Source: Aureispira sp. CCB-QB1 | GTDB taxonomy: Bacteria; Bacteroidota; Bacteroidia; Chitinophagales; Saprospiraceae | Direction: 5' to 3' | NCBI RefSeq assembly: GCF_000724545.1 | Contig: NZ_JHBV01000016.1 | Location: forward strand, 248,001 to 312,000 | DNA length: 64,000 nt | Shown: one piece after another, positions 1-10,829 of the stretch | Position numbering within the stretch: the first letter of the stretch is position 1 | Layout: every line of letters begins with the position of its first letter | Notes under the pieces: generated by a model | Told to the model about the DNA's origin: nothing | The model's input: the letters and a program-made list of their open reading frames with translations, nothing else | Database searches by the model: none | Position numbers and translations under genes: made by a program

Positions 1-39
1 AAAAGTGCTCATTATCTCGAATCACTTTTATGCTTGAAA

Positions 40-83
40 ATGCCTAAGACATCACAATTTGTCTTAGGCATTTTTATTTTTTT
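40..83 (+). terminator. Intrinsic terminator of a gene left of the window
   Basis: An 11-bp perfect inverted repeat (ATGCCTAAGAC / GTCTTAGGCAT, arms 40-50 and 61-71) is followed directly by a T-rich tract. It probably ends a plus-strand transcript that enters from outside the window. Confidence 0.8.
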
Positions 84-303
84 GCTTTGATTTACCACGA
101 AACTAACCATAAAATAAAACCAAATAGTATTCATTCCATAACTTTATAGTTAAAATTTAATATTACATATACTAAAATTTATGAAATTTAATTTTTAGTC
201 GTATACTTGTAATATTCAAAAACTCACACGAACTCATTGATTCTAAGTCAACTACTCCTTACCTACCCACTATTATCTTTAATCACATTAAAAATCAACA
301 CAC

Positions 304-2199
304 ATGAACTCCTTCAAGGTCAGAATATCCCTATGCTTATGGGGATGCTTAATTTTGAGTATGCTCTCTCTCAACGCACAAACTATTTCAACGTATCAGT
401 TGCCACCACCTCAGCAGTTAACACCTTTGTTTATTGGACCTATTACAGGGAGTGGTATTTATTATGGTGCCACGCCCACTACGGTAGACCCCAACAAGCC
501 TGTGATTGTCTATGTACATGGTTTTATAGATTTGAACAATGTTTGGTTTCTTCCTGGTAATGATATTTATGAAGATACTTATAATGCTCATCAAAATTGC
601 GCTTTTGTTGCCATGACAAGAGGGCAAGGTATGTGGCAGAACGGACAACTTTTAGCACAAATGTTGGATGATATCACCCGACATTTTGGTGTTAATGATG
701 TTGTCATTGTTGCGCATAGCAATGGAGGGAAAGCTTCAGAAGTTGCCATGATTACCCATAACCGTCGTCATAAAGTAGAACGCGTTATTACCTTAGGAAC
801 GCCTTTTTATGGCACAGAGTTAGCAAACTTAGCTGAAATGCCTGGCTTTAATTGGATCGTAGACTTAATTGGCTTGGGAGGAGGAACATCGACCTCTACT
901 ACTTACTATATGGGAGGTTATGCCCGCCCGATTTTAGACTGGCATTGGCGCAATCAACCTGGTAAATTCATCAACTTAGGCACTTGGGGATACGATAATG
1001 GCTCTAGCTTATTAAGGCCTGTCATGATTACTAGTGGTAACTTATTAAACTGGATGGGATCGGGTTCTTCTGTTGGTGGCAACGATGGCGTTACGCCGTA
1101 TTGGAGTTCGGCACGTCGCAGAGGTCGCCCTCAATGGACACCAGGACATGGTAATCCTCTATCTAGATTTGACCACCTTGATGTGGCGCTTTCTAGTGCT
1201 GTTTGGAATACCATCGAACCTTTATTCATGGCACCACTTTCTTCTTTACGAGAGGATGTGACTCAAACCAATAGTGCAGAATCCGTTAATGCCACTATTT
1301 CTAGTCGTTTGCAATTTGTAGACTCTGAAGATGAGAACCGCTCGTTTACGGTAGAAAAAGGAATTAAAGACTTGGCAATGATTATTTTGCATCATTCTGC
1401 TAGTGATCAATTTACATTACAACAAATTCTTCCAAATGGCAAGCTAATTCCTGTAGCTATTGATATTAACGACATTCGCACAACATCTGATTTGATGGAA
1501 GGGGTATCAAGTTATATTCCTTTAGATCAATTGCCTGTTGGTCAGTACAAAATCAGCAGTCAAAATAAATTTGTTGCTCTTATTAATCATCGAAAAGGTG
1601 TAGAATTAGAATACAACAACCGCCACCAATTTGCTTTTGATAATCGTCCTTCTTTTGAGGTCAAACTAAATCACGCTGACCAATACGATTTATCTCAATT
1701 ATCACTAAAAGCAATTATAACTTATAAGCATCATTTAGATGGCTCTCCTTTGAAAAAAGAGGTCACTACCCTCGAAGCCTTTCAGTCAACAGGAGAAGGT
1801 GTGTATACTTTGCGCCCTACAAAACTTCTAGAAAATGGTGTTTACAATATTGTTGTACAAGCACAGCATCCTGACTTTCAGAAATCATTGGTAACTGGAT
1901 TTGTTGTCAATACAAAAGAAGCCATTCCTGCTAAAAAAACAAGCACCACACTTTCAGCATTATCTATTTATCCCAATCCTGCAAAAGATTTTATTCAAGT
2001 TGCTTTTGAAAACAGCCAAGAAGCACAATTGAATATATATGATATTAATGGTAGAGTTGTGCACCAATACACCTGCACAGCAATTGGACAACAGCAAATC
2101 CAATTCGATTTGAACGAATTAAAACTAAGCCAAGGTACTTATTTCTTAGAAGTTCAAATGGGAGAAGAAAAAATGACAGAGATATTTGTAAAAATGTAA
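304..2199 (+). CDS. Secreted lipase/esterase-like alpha/beta hydrolase with T9SS type-A sorting domain
   Basis: This 631-residue protein starts with a signal peptide (about residues 1-26, ending NAQ). An alpha/beta-hydrolase domain follows: VHG at 71-73 fits the oxyanion-hole strand, and AHSNGG carries the nucleophile Ser139 in a GxSxG-like elbow with Ala in place of the first Gly. The middle part (about 320-540) looks like beta-sandwich material of unknown role. The last 75 residues begin with SIYPNPAKDF and contain YDINGRVV, typical of a type-A T9SS C-terminal domain, so the protein should be exported by T9SS and attached to the surface or released. The fold and export route are well supported; the substrate (lipid or another ester) is inferred. 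The gene is monocistronic, with a strong terminator right after it. Confidence 0.85.
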   Translation: MNSFKVRISLCLWGCLILSMLSLNAQTISTYQLPPPQQLTPLFIGPITGSGIYYGATPTTVDPNKPVIVYVHGFIDLNNVWFLPGNDIYEDTYNAHQNCAFVAMTRGQGMWQNGQLLAQMLDDITRHFGVNDVVIVAHSNGGKASEVAMITHNRRHKVERVITLGTPFYGTELANLAEMPGFNWIVDLIGLGGGTSTSTTYYMGGYARPILDWHWRNQPGKFINLGTWGYDNGSSLLRPVMITSGNLLNWMGSGSSVGGNDGVTPYWSSARRRGRPQWTPGHGNPLSRFDHLDVALSSAVWNTIEPLFMAPLSSLREDVTQTNSAESVNATISSRLQFVDSEDENRSFTVEKGIKDLAMIILHHSASDQFTLQQILPNGKLIPVAIDINDIRTTSDLMEGVSSYIPLDQLPVGQYKISSQNKFVALINHRKGVELEYNNRHQFAFDNRPSFEVKLNHADQYDLSQLSLKAIITYKHHLDGSPLKKEVTTLEAFQSTGEGVYTLRPTKLLENGVYNIVVQAQHPDFQKSLVTGFVVNTKEAIPAKKTSTTLSALSIYPNPAKDFIQVAFENSQEAQLNIYDINGRVVHQYTCTAIGQQQIQFDLNELKLSQGTYFLEVQMGEEKMTEIFVKM

Positions 2200-2234
2200 T
2201 CCTAGAATCGTTCGTAAAATGATAGTTTAATTTA

Positions 2235-2272
2235 GTTTGAAGATTAGTACTACTAATCTTCAAACTTTTTTT
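2235..2272 (+). terminator. Intrinsic terminator of the lipase gene
   Basis: A 15-bp perfect inverted repeat (arms 2235-2249 and 2251-2265, GTTTGAAGATTAGTA and its complement) is followed by seven Ts. Confidence 0.85.
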
Positions 2273-2310
2273 AGCTGATTCGCTGATTAATATTCTTAGC
2301 AGTTCAATTC

Positions 2311-2588
2311 ATTACTCCGTTGAAACCACGCAGTAGCAGCGCAGCTAACTAAAAGCAAAGCGCTCACGCAGCAAATCGTATTAGCTTGATTATCAACTTC
2401 ACTAAAAGACTAATAATCAACGGCGAAGCCCTCACACGGTAAACTAATGCAAGATACTTTTTTATATTTTTACTTCGTGAGCCTGCGGGTTCGTAAGAAA
2501 ACTAAAAAACTAAGCTTGCCGAGTAGGCTTGTGCTAGTGGCACAAAAGCCCAAGTTCATGACCAGAGGGAATAATCAACAGAGTATTA
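2311..2588. repeat. Interspersed MITE-like element, long form
   Basis: The stretch is bounded by imperfect terminal inverted repeats, ATTACTCCGTTGA (2311-2323) and TCAACAGAGTATTA (2575-2588). It contains the 40-bp module seen at 7751 and 32262 (GAAACCACGCAGTAGCAGC, 2322-2340) and about 130 bp (2452-2573) that recur with few changes at 53622-53740. It holds no credible gene. It fills the gap between two convergent genes and looks like a non-autonomous mobile element or a decayed composite of several. Confidence 0.6.
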
Positions 2589-2591
2589 AAA

Positions 2592-4607
2592 TTAAAATAA
2601 CCCTTCTATTAAGGCATCATCAGCTACATTGGGCAATGTAACTTTTAAGTTTGGATTTAAATCCATAGCACGTTGAATAGCAGTTACGGCACCTTCATTT
2701 CTAGCCCAATTTCGACGAGCGATTCCATTATTAACATCCCAAAACAACATGGACTTAAGTCGACGGTCAGCTGCTTCTGTGCCATCCAACAACATTCCAA
2801 AACCACCATTCATCACTTCTCCCCAGCCAACACCACCACCATTGTGTAGCGAAATCCAAGTTGCTCCTCTAAAAGCATCCCCAACAAAATTTTGCACCGC
2901 CATATCTGCTGTAAATTGAGAACCATCATAGATATTAGAAGTCTCTCGATAAGGAGAGTCCGTTCCAGAAACATCGTGATGGTCTCTTCCTAAGACAACA
3001 GGACCAGATAACCGACCGTCTTTGATGGCTTGGTTAAAGGCTTCTGCAATACGGATGCGCCCTTCGCTATCTGCATACAAAATACGAGCTTGTGACCCAA
3101 CGACCATTTTGTTCTCTTCTGCCTGCTTTATCCAATGCAAATTGTCTTCCATTTGCTGGCGAATATCATCAGGTGCATTGTCTAACAATGATTCAATAAC
3201 TTCTGCCGCAATTTTATCAGTCATTTGCAAGTCTTCTTTTGTTCCAGAAGCACATACCCAACGGAATGGTCCAAATCCATAATCAAAACACATCGGTCCC
3301 ATGATATCTTGCACATAAGAAGGATACTTAAAATCAACTCCGTTTGCTGCCATTACATCTGCTCCTGCACGAGAAGCTTCTAACAAGAAAGCATTTCCAT
3401 AATCAAAAAAGTAAGTTCCCTTTTCGGTGTGTTTATTAATGGCTGTGGCATGGCGACGCAACGTCTCTTGTACCTTTTCTTTAAAAGCATCTGGGTCTGA
3501 AACCATTAATTCATTGGCTTCCTCATAACTTAGGTCTGCTGGATAATACCCACCAGCCCAAGGATTGTGCAAAGAGGTTTGATCCGATCCCAAATCGACA
3601 TAGATGCCTTCTGCTTCAAACTTCTCCCAAACATCAACCACATTGCCATCATAAGCAATGGACACCACTTCTTTCTTTTCTTTTGCTTGACGTACTCTAG
3701 CACACAATTCATCCAAATCACTAATTACTTCATCGACCCATCCTTGCTCGTGGCGCTTGTAAGTCGCTGCTGGATTTACCTCTGCTGTTACCGAAATCAC
3801 GCCTGCTATATTTCCAGCTTTGGGCTGGGCTCCCGACATACCGCCTAAGCCTGCTGTAACAAATAATTTTCCAGTCGTTCCTTTGTCGTCAATTTTTCGG
3901 CAACCATTTAAAACCGTGATTGTTGTTCCGTGGACAATTCCTTGTGGTCCGATATACATGTAAGACCCCGCTGTCATTTGTCCATATTGAGTAACCCCTA
4001 ACGCATTAAACTTCTCCCAATCATCTGGCTTAGAGTAGTTAGGAATCATTAGACCATTGGTCACGACTACTCTTGGAGCATCTTTGTGAGAAGGAAACAA
4101 TCCCAAAGGGTGCCCCGAATACATGACCAAAGTTTGTTCATCCGTCATCGTTGCCAAATACTGCATGGTCAATAAATACTGCCCCCAATTTGAAAAAACG
4201 CCACCATTCCCTCCATAGGTAATCAATTCATGCGGATGCTGCGCAACAGCAGGATCCAAGTTATTTTGAATCATCAACATAATAGCTGCCGCTTGCTGGC
4301 TTTGGCAAGGATAATCTTGAATCGGTCTAGCATACATCTCGTAATCTGGACGAAATCGATGCATATAGATTCTTCCATATGCCTCTAATTCTTGGGCAAA
4401 CTCAGGTGCTAATACACGGTGTTGTTCTTTTGGAAAATAGCGCAATGCATTGCGTATCGCCAATTTTTTTTCTTCTTCCGTCAAAATATCTTTGCGTTTA
4501 GGAGCGTGGCTTACGGTATTGTCTAACGCTTTAACTGGTGGCAAATCACTTGGAATTCCTGCTAAAATTGCTTGTTGAAAGTCCGTCAAATGGTCAATCG
4601 CATTCAT
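2592..4607 (-). CDS. hutU: Urocanate hydratase (urocanase)
   Basis: This enzyme converts urocanate to 4-imidazolone-5-propionate, the second step of histidine degradation, using tightly bound NAD+ as electrophile. The 671-residue sequence is recognisable throughout: ITYGGNGGVFSNWGQYLLTM near the N-terminus, the NAD-binding stretch GLGGMSGAQPKAG, the active-site Cys region FGPFRWVCASG, and GRDHHDVSGTDSPYRETSN towards the C-terminus. It is longer than the roughly 555-residue proteobacterial enzymes, and I take it to be the longer form of the family. It is cytoplasmic. No other hut gene is nearby, so the pathway is split in this genome. The ATG at 4607 fits the family N-terminus. Confidence 0.95.
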   Translation of the reverse strand: MNAIDHLTDFQQAILAGIPSDLPPVKALDNTVSHAPKRKDILTEEEKKLAIRNALRYFPKEQHRVLAPEFAQELEAYGRIYMHRFRPDYEMYARPIQDYPCQSQQAAAIMLMIQNNLDPAVAQHPHELITYGGNGGVFSNWGQYLLTMQYLATMTDEQTLVMYSGHPLGLFPSHKDAPRVVVTNGLMIPNYSKPDDWEKFNALGVTQYGQMTAGSYMYIGPQGIVHGTTITVLNGCRKIDDKGTTGKLFVTAGLGGMSGAQPKAGNIAGVISVTAEVNPAATYKRHEQGWVDEVISDLDELCARVRQAKEKKEVVSIAYDGNVVDVWEKFEAEGIYVDLGSDQTSLHNPWAGGYYPADLSYEEANELMVSDPDAFKEKVQETLRRHATAINKHTEKGTYFFDYGNAFLLEASRAGADVMAANGVDFKYPSYVQDIMGPMCFDYGFGPFRWVCASGTKEDLQMTDKIAAEVIESLLDNAPDDIRQQMEDNLHWIKQAEENKMVVGSQARILYADSEGRIRIAEAFNQAIKDGRLSGPVVLGRDHHDVSGTDSPYRETSNIYDGSQFTADMAVQNFVGDAFRGATWISLHNGGGVGWGEVMNGGFGMLLDGTEAADRRLKSMLFWDVNNGIARRNWARNEGAVTAIQRAMDLNPNLKVTLPNVADDALIEGLF

Positions 4608-5074
4608 AATATTTTGATTTTAGTTTGTGCTGAATTAATAGTAAGATACTAGACATTATCATGAATGAAATAGTATGCCTACAAAAACATCTTTCTCTAA
4701 TTGACTTCGTCAAAGGCTCTACTTCATAACTTATAGCTATGAGTTTGCGCTTGTCCTTGTCCTTCAAAAAATCTTGCTTTTTCGACAATACAACTCTATT
4801 CATGGTCATGTCTACTAATTTCTAGTGTTTGATACCTCAAATATAAGGAGTCCCAAGCTAGGTTTAAAAAAAGCATCCAAAAAATGCCCCCCTTATTAGT
4901 TTTAGTATACTTAAGAGTCTTTTTTACTACTAACGCACGATTGATTATTGGGAAACAAAAAAAGTTAGAAAAAAAATGAACGCATCCAATGTTCGTGTGT
5001 ATAAGGAAGCGATTTTAATTTTTAGAGGGCTCAAAAGTAAAACTATAGCCTATTATTCTTAATTGTATGTTCTC
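4608..5074. other. Intergenic region between divergent hutU and the FGE-domain gene
   Basis: This 467-bp AT-rich spacer must hold the divergent promoters. I find no clear consensus promoter, riboswitch or palindrome. An open frame at 4594-4809 on the minus strand overlaps the hutU start and its translation resembles no known protein; I regard it as chance. Confidence 0.5.
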
Positions 5075-7714
5075 ATGAAAACCTTCAACTGCTTTTTTAT
5101 ACTTTGTTTTTTATATTCTATCGTCACCCTTGCTAAGCCGCCACAAAAAATTTATAGCATCACACGTCAAAACTTATCGGCAGAATACTACTTCAAACAA
5201 ATTAATCTTTGGAAGCAAGAAATAGAAAAGAATCAACATAACCACGATGCTTGGTTCAATTATTTTATGGCCCATCAAGTACTCTTAGAAAAAGGAAGTA
5301 TAAGTACAACAGACTTACAAGCAATAAACGAAGCGCTACAAAAAGCTTTGCCTGCATCTTTTGAAGCCAACTTTGCCCAATACGTCGTCCAAAAAGACAT
5401 TCAGTTCTTACTCAAAGCTTTTGATTTGGCTCCTCACCGTTATGAAACATATCCTGATTTAATTCAATATTATAAAATCAGCTTCCAAGATGAAAAAGTT
5501 ACTGATTTATGCCAAAAGTGGCTTGCTTCTGGCGAGTACTCTAGTGGTTTGCTGCATTGGAACTACAATGTTTTAGTAGGTTTGTCTAAAAATGCTATTT
5601 TACTAACAGAAGGCGACAACTATACGCACCCTTTATGGCTTTTGCAACATGGCAAAGGACTACGTCAGGACATACACGTTTTAAACTTAGAATTACTAAC
5701 TCAACCTGATTATAGGAAGACTATTTTTGAGCAGTTAGAGATTCCTATGCTTATTTCTAACGAAAAACCTGCTATTGTTCGGCATTTATCACAAGTTCAT
5801 TTGAATTACCCATTGTACCTTGGCATTAGCATTTCCAAAGGTTTGATCAAAAACTATGAAGAAGAACTCTATATTGTTGGCTTGGCTTTTAAACATAGCC
5901 CCAAGGCTTTTGACAATATTAGCACCTTAGTTGATAATTATGAGCAGCATTTCTTATTAGATTATTTAACAACTCCCCTTTACTACGACATTAGTCAAGA
6001 CATTGTTCATCAAACGAATGTAAACTACCTTCCTGCATTTTTAATTTTGCACGATTATTATCAAGAGAATAATGAGTGGGACAAAGCCACCCAAATTAAA
6101 AGCTTAAGTTTAAAAATAGCGGATGCAGCACAAAAGGGAGACGACTTAAGAGCTTATTTGGACAACAACTTTCAATCTGGAAAATCAAAAACCATGATTG
6201 AGATTTCTCATAAAGACATTGAAGAGAACTTCGAACCCTTGGATTACAATTTAAACCTATATGCAGGGGTTACAGAGGTTACCAATGAAGTGTATGAATT
6301 ATTCTTAACAGATTTGTTAAAGCGTAAGGAGTTTGATCAATTACAAGCTCATAAAATATACAAGACAGACTGGCGTAGTTACTTGCCAACAAAATTTCAA
6401 AATCTCCCCGAAGAACGCTTGTACCTACATGGTTCTCCAGATGATCCTGATGCTCCCATTCAGAATATTAGTTACGAATCGGCAACTGCATTTTGTGACT
6501 GGTTAACGGCTATTTATAATAATATCGAGCATAAAAAAAAGAAATTTAAACGGGTTCGTTTTAGACTACCAACGGAAGAAGAATGGATGTTAGCAGCCTC
6601 TACTCTTAGCCCTAATGCAGATACTACTGTCGTGTTTAAGGAATACCAATACTCTTGGGGAGGTCAATTTGTAAAAAATGCCCAAGGTTGTTTCTTGGCT
6701 AATTTTAATACCAGCAACTCAACAGCAAAAGATCCTAAAGACCAAGGAAGCCCTGCCTTGGATGGTGCCTTTTTTAGCTTGGTGGCTGATGCCTATTTCC
6801 CCAACAATTATGGCTTGTTTAATACCATTGGTAATGTTGCCGAAATGGTTCAAGAAAAAGGAATCGCCAAAGGGGGTAGTTGGTATCATGCTCCTGAAGT
6901 TTCTACCATACATCATGTGCAAACTTATACCGAACCTCAACCTTATATTGGGTTTCGAGTTTTTATGGAGGTATTAGAAGAAGGAACTCAAGATAAGATT
7001 CGTAAAGGTATGATGGGTCCTCCCAACACCCTACACCTTAAGGGCAACTTGTATATGGATGAGAGTGAAATCACCAATATTTCTTGGTTAGAGTACCAAT
7101 ATTGGATGAAGCAAAATGAAATTAACAAATATGAAACGACTCAATTAGACACAACGGTATGGATCAGTTTGGGTAGTCAGTATGCTTCCTTTCAGAAACT
7201 TTATCATACACATAGGGCTTATGCTGATTTTCCAGTTGTTGGAGTTAGCCATCAACAGGCTATTGACTATTGTCAATGGCGTTCTAAGGTAGTCAATGAA
7301 ATGTTGGCGTTGAATCCTAGCAGTCAAAAGAAGTTTGGAAAAATTTTGTATCGCCTACCTACTCAAAAAGAATGGGAATATGCCGCAAGTGGAGGGTTAG
7401 ACAAAAAAGATTTTCCTTATGGTTATAATACGTTAACAACTCCCAAAGGAGGTAAAAAAGTTTATCTAAGCTGGTCAAATTCAGAACATAGCAAAGACTC
7501 AACGGCTACCGCTAACGCTTATAGTTTTACTCCTAATGGAAAAGGTTATTACAATATGATTGGTAATGTTGCCGAAATGATTCAAGAAAAGGGAGTCGCC
7601 AAGGGAGGTAGTTGGATTCATACCCCCAATCAAAGTAAGATTAGCAATCAATTATCTTATGATGTGCCTAGTCCTTGGTTGGGTTTTAGATGCATTTGCG
7701 AAATTGGCTTGTAA
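5075..7714 (+). CDS. Exported protein with two FGE-sulfatase (SUMF1-like) domains, catalytically degenerate
   Basis: I start at the ATG at 5075 (MKTFNCFFILCF), which gives a signal peptide; an in-frame TTG lies four codons upstream. About residues 25-385 are helical and TPR-like. Two FGE-sulfatase domains follow, roughly 390-640 and 665-879, each with a RLPTxxEWxxAAS motif and each ending in GNVAEMxQEKGxAKGGSW. The Cys pair that formylglycine-generating enzymes use near the C-terminal end of the fold is absent from both copies, so enzymatic activity is unlikely. Gliding/T9SS proteins GldJ and GldK share this fold but are lipoproteins with one domain; this protein has no clear lipobox. A structural or ligand-binding role at the envelope is inferred. 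Confidence 0.75.
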   Translation: MKTFNCFFILCFLYSIVTLAKPPQKIYSITRQNLSAEYYFKQINLWKQEIEKNQHNHDAWFNYFMAHQVLLEKGSISTTDLQAINEALQKALPASFEANFAQYVVQKDIQFLLKAFDLAPHRYETYPDLIQYYKISFQDEKVTDLCQKWLASGEYSSGLLHWNYNVLVGLSKNAILLTEGDNYTHPLWLLQHGKGLRQDIHVLNLELLTQPDYRKTIFEQLEIPMLISNEKPAIVRHLSQVHLNYPLYLGISISKGLIKNYEEELYIVGLAFKHSPKAFDNISTLVDNYEQHFLLDYLTTPLYYDISQDIVHQTNVNYLPAFLILHDYYQENNEWDKATQIKSLSLKIADAAQKGDDLRAYLDNNFQSGKSKTMIEISHKDIEENFEPLDYNLNLYAGVTEVTNEVYELFLTDLLKRKEFDQLQAHKIYKTDWRSYLPTKFQNLPEERLYLHGSPDDPDAPIQNISYESATAFCDWLTAIYNNIEHKKKKFKRVRFRLPTEEEWMLAASTLSPNADTTVVFKEYQYSWGGQFVKNAQGCFLANFNTSNSTAKDPKDQGSPALDGAFFSLVADAYFPNNYGLFNTIGNVAEMVQEKGIAKGGSWYHAPEVSTIHHVQTYTEPQPYIGFRVFMEVLEEGTQDKIRKGMMGPPNTLHLKGNLYMDESEITNISWLEYQYWMKQNEINKYETTQLDTTVWISLGSQYASFQKLYHTHRAYADFPVVGVSHQQAIDYCQWRSKVVNEMLALNPSSQKKFGKILYRLPTQKEWEYAASGGLDKKDFPYGYNTLTTPKGGKKVYLSWSNSEHSKDSTATANAYSFTPNGKGYYNMIGNVAEMIQEKGVAKGGSWIHTPNQSKISNQLSYDVPSPWLGFRCICEIGL

Positions 7715-7750
7715 AACAAACGCTATTTGCCTCCAATTAATCATTTTCAA

Positions 7751-7789
7751 TAGTTCGTTGAAACCACGCAGTAGCAGCGTAGCTAACTA
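7751..7789. repeat. Interspersed 39-bp repeat module
   Basis: The module begins TAGTTCGTTGA and ends GTAGCTAACTA. It is nearly identical to the reverse complement of 32262-32300 and to part of 2311-2350. It lies between two same-strand genes, 30 bp before the next start codon. Confidence 0.7.
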
Positions 7790-7819
7790 CTACATTTTAA
7801 GACACTCACAATTTACCTT

Positions 7820-10228
7820 ATGTGCACACAAGAAAACCATAACCATTTTGTACTCCTGTTCTTGGCACTGCTTCTTAGCAGTGCTGGGATACAGGCACAA
7901 CAAAAACAATTTTTTAGCCTCAAAGGACAGTTGATTAATTCTGACAAAGATCCTATTGAAGTAGGCAATGTTCTTGTCCTCAATTTAATAGATTCTTCTT
8001 TGATAAAGGGAACCTATATTTTAGATGGCACCTTTGAACTAGAAGGGCTTTCTACTCCCAATTTCTTGGTAAAACTAACCGCATTAGGGTACACAGATAC
8101 GATTTTCAATGTCCAAACTGACCTTAAAGAAGGCCTATTGGATTTAGGAATTTTGTCACTTAGTTATGATAATAACTTAACTATGATAACGGTAGAATCT
8201 ACCGTTCCAACCTTTAAGTCTGAGCGAGGAAAAGTAATTGTCAATGTAGAAAAATCTATGTTGAGCAATAGTGGAACTGCCCTTGACGTTTTGCATCGTT
8301 CTCCCAAAATAATTGTCAATTCTAAAGATGAAGTTCAAGTATTTGGCAAAGGAGCTCCTATCTTGTTATTAGATGGGCAGCCCGTCACCGTTCAAGAACT
8401 CAAAACAATTCCTTCTACTGAAATCAAAGAAGTGGAAATCATCAAAAATCCATCGGCTCGTTACGATGCTGCTGGGCGGGCAGTTATTAATATTATTACT
8501 CGCCGACAAAACATAGAAGGTTACAATGGTAGAGCCTTGGTAAGGTTAACCCAAGCTCGTTTTTTCGGTGCTTTTGGCAATCTAAGTTTTAATTATAAAA
8601 AGAAAAAATGGTCTGTTGGACTTAGTTATGCGTTTAATTACGATAAAGACTGGGACGCTAATAATTACATCCGAACATATCCAACCAACGGAAAGGATAC
8701 CATGCGCATGTTGAACAATATCGAAAGCATACGAACAATACCACAAGGACATTACTATCGTTTTAAATTAGGCTATAGACCTGACTCGATCAGTATCTTG
8801 GGGCTTCAGTATCGTGGCTCCTTTGGGCTGCACAACTCAACCATCAACAACGACAACCAAATCACATTGAACCATCATCCGTTTAATACGATTGCAGCGA
8901 TTACAACGGGTTCGTCTAGTTCTATGAATAACTCTGTTAATCTTAACTATACTAGAGACTTAGATACTCTAGATAGTGAGATTTTCATAGCAAGTCAATA
9001 TTCTAATTATACTCGCAATGGGTTGGACAAAATTAACCAGCAACAGCAAATGCCTCTAGACACCCAATACAATGCTTATCAAAATGGTTCTAATAGCAAT
9101 ATTCATATTTTTAATGGGCAAATAGATTTCACAAAAGGGTTTAAGAATCAAATTAGGCTTGAATCTGGGATTAAAAATGCTTTTATTATGAATAATAGTA
9201 CCATTAGTTTTTTAGAGCAAAATAGTAGAGGAGAATGGGTTAGGGATAGTAGTTTTAGCAATGGTTATCGTTATAATGAAAATATATTGGGCATTTATAG
9301 TCAGATAAATTGGGAAAATGAAAAATGGTTTGTAGAAGCGGGCATCCGTGCAGAATGGACAACCTTACAAGGTTTTTCTAAAATAGAAGAACGCCCAATC
9401 TTAGGTCGCAATTATTGGCATGCGTTTCCAACGGCTTCTCTTAGTTATAACATCTTAGAAGATTTGACAACCTCTATTAGTTACACCACTAGTATTCAGC
9501 GTCCTAGCTTTGGGGATTTAAATCCTTTTGTCGATTTTATTGATCAATACTCGACCGAGACAGGTAATCCTTACTTAATACCTGCTTACACTCATTCTGC
9601 TGAATGGGCATTGACTTATATGGAAATGGCGTCCTTAGAGTTTGAGTTTGCCCGTACGTTTCATCACATGGATATTTTTATTGACAAAGTGGGCAACAAC
9701 TTTAATATTATTACCAAGAATTATGACAAAGTAGACCAAATCAATGTTTCGCTCAATCTACCTTATGAGAATAAATGGTGGACAACCTACAATGCATTGG
9801 GTTTTAGTTATACTACATTACAATATGACAAAGGAAATGATTTACTAAATTATAGCCGTCCCATGTTTTATATTTACAGTTATAATGCCTTTAGAATTCC
9901 TAAGGTATTCAATCTAGAAATTACTTTTCAATATGTCTCTGGTGGCGCAGAAGGTTATTTTAGTTTTAATCCTTTTTACGAATTAGGGGCTAGTATTGAA
10001 CGCAAATTTTTAGACGACAAGTTATCCATTCGACTATCTTTTAGCGATATATTATATTCTTACAGGGAGAGTGGTCGGTCTTTGGTCAGTAATTTTAACA
10101 TCAATTATCACAACCGTTATAATACGCGTTATGCTCGTTTGGCGATAAGTTATAATTTTGGAAAATTGAAAGCTCAAGGTCTAAAAGATCGTTCTGTTAA
10201 CCGTTCTGAAATAGGGCGAATTAAATAA
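7820..10228 (+). CDS. Outer-membrane beta-barrel (TonB-receptor-like, OMP_b-brl_3 type)
   Basis: This 802-residue protein has a signal peptide ending near AGIQAQ. A carboxypeptidase-regulatory-like beta-sandwich (about 32-120) comes next, then a plug-like domain (about 130-230) with [19 protein letters not shown] and [20 protein letters not shown], and then a large beta-barrel rich in alternating aromatic residues. These are the hallmarks of Bacteroidota TonB-dependent-receptor relatives with the outer-membrane beta-barrel family 3 domain. I cannot read a ligand from the sequence. Eight bases separate it from an ECF sigma-factor gene that overlaps a membrane-protein gene, suggesting one operon in which the barrel, sigma factor and putative anti-sigma factor act in one signalling or uptake circuit (inference). 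Confidence 0.85.
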   Translation: MCTQENHNHFVLLFLALLLSSAGIQAQQKQFFSLKGQLINSDKDPIEVGNVLVLNLIDSSLIKGTYILDGTFELEGLSTPNFLVKLTALGYTDTIFNVQTDLKEGLLDLGILSLSYDNNLTMITVESTVPTFKSERGKVIVNVEKSMLSNSGTALDVLHRSPKIIVNSKDEVQVFGKGAPILLLDGQPVTVQELKTIPSTEIKEVEIIKNPSARYDAAGRAVINIITRRQNIEGYNGRALVRLTQARFFGAFGNLSFNYKKKKWSVGLSYAFNYDKDWDANNYIRTYPTNGKDTMRMLNNIESIRTIPQGHYYRFKLGYRPDSISILGLQYRGSFGLHNSTINNDNQITLNHHPFNTIAAITTGSSSSMNNSVNLNYTRDLDTLDSEIFIASQYSNYTRNGLDKINQQQQMPLDTQYNAYQNGSNSNIHIFNGQIDFTKGFKNQIRLESGIKNAFIMNNSTISFLEQNSRGEWVRDSSFSNGYRYNENILGIYSQINWENEKWFVEAGIRAEWTTLQGFSKIEERPILGRNYWHAFPTASLSYNILEDLTTSISYTTSIQRPSFGDLNPFVDFIDQYSTETGNPYLIPAYTHSAEWALTYMEMASLEFEFARTFHHMDIFIDKVGNNFNIITKNYDKVDQINVSLNLPYENKWWTTYNALGFSYTTLQYDKGNDLLNYSRPMFYIYSYNAFRIPKVFNLEITFQYVSGGAEGYFSFNPFYELGASIERKFLDDKLSIRLSFSDILYSYRESGRSLVSNFNINYHNRYNTRYARLAISYNFGKLKAQGLKDRSVNRSEIGRIK

Positions 10229-10235
10229 AAGCTTC

Positions 10236-10829
10236 ATGTTCTTTAAAACCAATTATCAACAGTTAAAAGATGAGGCATTGATGCAGCGAATTGTGAAAGG
10301 GCAATCAAAGGCTTTTGATGAACTGTACCATCGTTATTATGAAAAAATGTACTATTACTTTTTTCGGATGCTAGGACAGAATGCTGCCAAAGCGCAAGAT
10401 TTTGTTCAAGACATGTTTGTTAAATTAATCGAACAACCTGAAGCCTTTGACTCTAATCGAAAGTTTTCTACTTGGATTTATACAATTGCTTCAAACATGT
10501 GCAAAAACGAATACCGCCGAAAAAGCAACCGTTTCTCTAATTTAGACGATTGTGAAACCATTCCTAGTCGAGGGCAAACCATCCCTCTGCAACTGGATCA
10601 AAAAATCTTTAACAAACACCTAGAATTGGCCATTGAGCAATTAAAACCCAAGCACAAAATCTGTTTCATTTTACGTTATCAAGAAGAACTAAGTATTCAG
10701 CAGATTAGCCAAGTTTTAGACTGTCCTGAAGGAACCGTAAAATCTAGATTACACCATGCCCTAAAACAACTGTCCAAACAATTAGCTATTTTTAATCCCC
10801 AAGCACATCAAAACAAAGAAGCTTTATGA
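10236..10829 (+). CDS. ECF-type RNA polymerase sigma factor (sigma-70 family)
   Basis: The 197-residue protein shows region 2 (about 15-95: [41 protein letters not shown]) and region 4 (about 130-185: [37 protein letters not shown]), with no region 1 or 3, as in ECF sigma factors. It should direct RNA polymerase to a small regulon. It sits 7 bp after the barrel gene, and its TGA overlaps the ATG of the next gene, which implies translational coupling with a probable anti-sigma partner. Confidence 0.9.
   Translation: MFFKTNYQQLKDEALMQRIVKGQSKAFDELYHRYYEKMYYYFFRMLGQNAAKAQDFVQDMFVKLIEQPEAFDSNRKFSTWIYTIASNMCKNEYRRKSNRFSNLDDCETIPSRGQTIPLQLDQKIFNKHLELAIEQLKPKHKICFILRYQEELSIQQISQVLDCPEGTVKSRLHHALKQLSKQLAIFNPQAHQNKEAL

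Noticed and set aside
237-560. 107-residue plus-strand ORF at the left edge
   Set aside because: It is out of frame with the lipase gene, which has a clear signal peptide and catalytic motif.
4594-4809. 71-residue minus-strand ORF upstream of hutU
   Set aside because: It overlaps the hutU start, has no recognisable features and lies in the region expected to hold divergent promoters.
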